A DNA stretch of 64,000 nucleotides from a virus, in the IMG/VR virus record IMGVR_UViG_3300041964_000099, positions 1 through 64,000 of that record. One strand, written 5' to 3'. Each line of letters starts with the position of its first letter. Positions within the stretch are counted from its first letter, which is position 1. The translations under genes and the position numbers were made by a program. Positions 63,529 to 64,000 of this stretch are shown here, in pieces. The notes beneath the pieces are model-generated. The model did no database searches. It was not told where the DNA came from and saw nothing but the letters and a program-made list of their open reading frames with translations.

Positions 63529-63966
63529 ATGCCAATGATTCGCAACCTTTATCCGAAAAATTGGGATACGATCGCCCGACGCATTAAGCGAGAAGCCAAT
63601 TGGCATTGCGAAAGTTGCCAGCGGCCCTGCTTAATGCCGGGAGAAGACCCCTGTGATTTCTGGATTGGGCTGAACTGGTCAATTGGCGCGATCGCCCAGG
63701 CTGTTTCTGACGAGCGAAATCAAATGCAGTTTGGCAAGCTGAAGCGGTTTGAATTGGGCGTGGCCCACCTCAACCACAACCCACCCGATTGCTCGCGAGA
63801 AAACTTGATTGCGCTCTGTACTGTTTGTCATACGCGCATGGACTTGCAGGCAATAGGCACAAAACGACGGCTCAAGCTAGAACGCAACGGGCAACTTAAC
63901 CTATTGACTCCGATGGTTGATAACGACCCTGCCAAAGTTCAACTGCCGATCGAGGGGGTTATTTAA
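63529..63966 (+). CDS. HNH endonuclease
   Basis: The 145-residue product has the full HNH layout. An N-terminal zinc pair (CESC at 27-30) is followed by a catalytic region around GVAHLNHNPPDCSRENLIAL (His80, Asn82 or His83, Asn92). A second zinc pair (CTVCH at 97-101) closes the site. The fold cuts or nicks double-stranded DNA with one divalent metal. No associated methyltransferase or recombination gene is adjacent. It is the last complete gene in the window. Confidence 0.85.
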   Translation: MPMIRNLYPKNWDTIARRIKREANWHCESCQRPCLMPGEDPCDFWIGLNWSIGAIAQAVSDERNQMQFGKLKRFELGVAHLNHNPPDCSRENLIALCTVCHTRMDLQAIGTKRRLKLERNGQLNLLTPMVDNDPAKVQLPIEGVI

Positions 63967-64000
63967 TAGGGCATTGCCGATTTAATTGTGAGAGGTTGGC

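Noticed and set aside
1-64000. tRNA, rRNA or phage structural genes
   Set aside because: I looked for cloverleaf-type sequences, rRNA-like segments, terminase, portal and capsid motifs and saw none; absence by eye is not proof.

Overview
The window looks like an accessory replicon or integrated mobile element of a filamentous or otherwise complex cyanobacterium. The octamer GCGATCGC and its core CGATCG (the HIP1 signature of many cyanobacterial genomes) recur throughout, in genes and between them. I see no rRNA, tRNA, photosynthesis or central-metabolism genes. I also see no phage capsid, portal, terminase large subunit or tail genes, and no VirB4/VirD4-type secretion genes. A large plasmid or plasmid-like integrative element fits best; this is inference. 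Layout: (1) 1-4062: a protein entering from the left edge and a tiny membrane protein, then a minus-strand cluster with a tyrosine recombinase, a MazG-like putative NTP pyrophosphohydrolase, a HAD phosphatase and two small genes. (2) 4227-10216: tandem DNA-binding-like paralogues, a 580-bp non-coding control region with a good promoter, two unknown genes, an HNH nuclease, a decayed iteron-bearing copy of the replication-like gene found near the right end, and a diguanylate cyclase. (3) 10425-47794: about 50 mostly short plus-strand genes, most unrecognisable, often separated by hairpin plus T-tract elements. Recognisable members are a DnaN-like sliding clamp, a DUF3560 protein, two NPPF-type DNA methyltransferases (one with DUF4942), a PAPS-reductase-family ATP pyrophosphatase and a DGQHR/DndB-like protein. 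Several show local duplication or decay. (4) 47775-49720: minus-strand genes including an HTH regulator. It diverges from (5) 49961-56954, an operon of small membrane proteins, an FtsK-like ATPase, a Tat-exported lysozyme or transglycosylase-like protein and a ribbon-helix-helix protein, plausibly a DNA-transfer or partition module. (6) 57515-63966: an operon with a DUF6788-like protein, a winged-helix protein, a 2H phosphoesterase-like protein, a replication-initiator-like gene holding four 21-bp iterons inside its reading frame, small wHTH and ASCH-type proteins and an HNH nuclease. How the parts may work together: the right-hand operon would replicate the element through a lambda O-like origin inside the initiator gene. 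The FtsK/lysozyme operon would move or segregate it, and the left-end recombinase would integrate or resolve it. The long middle block carries DNA-modification and clamp-type functions and many small unknown proteins of the sort usually carried for host takeover or counter-defence. All functional linkage beyond the named domain families is inference.
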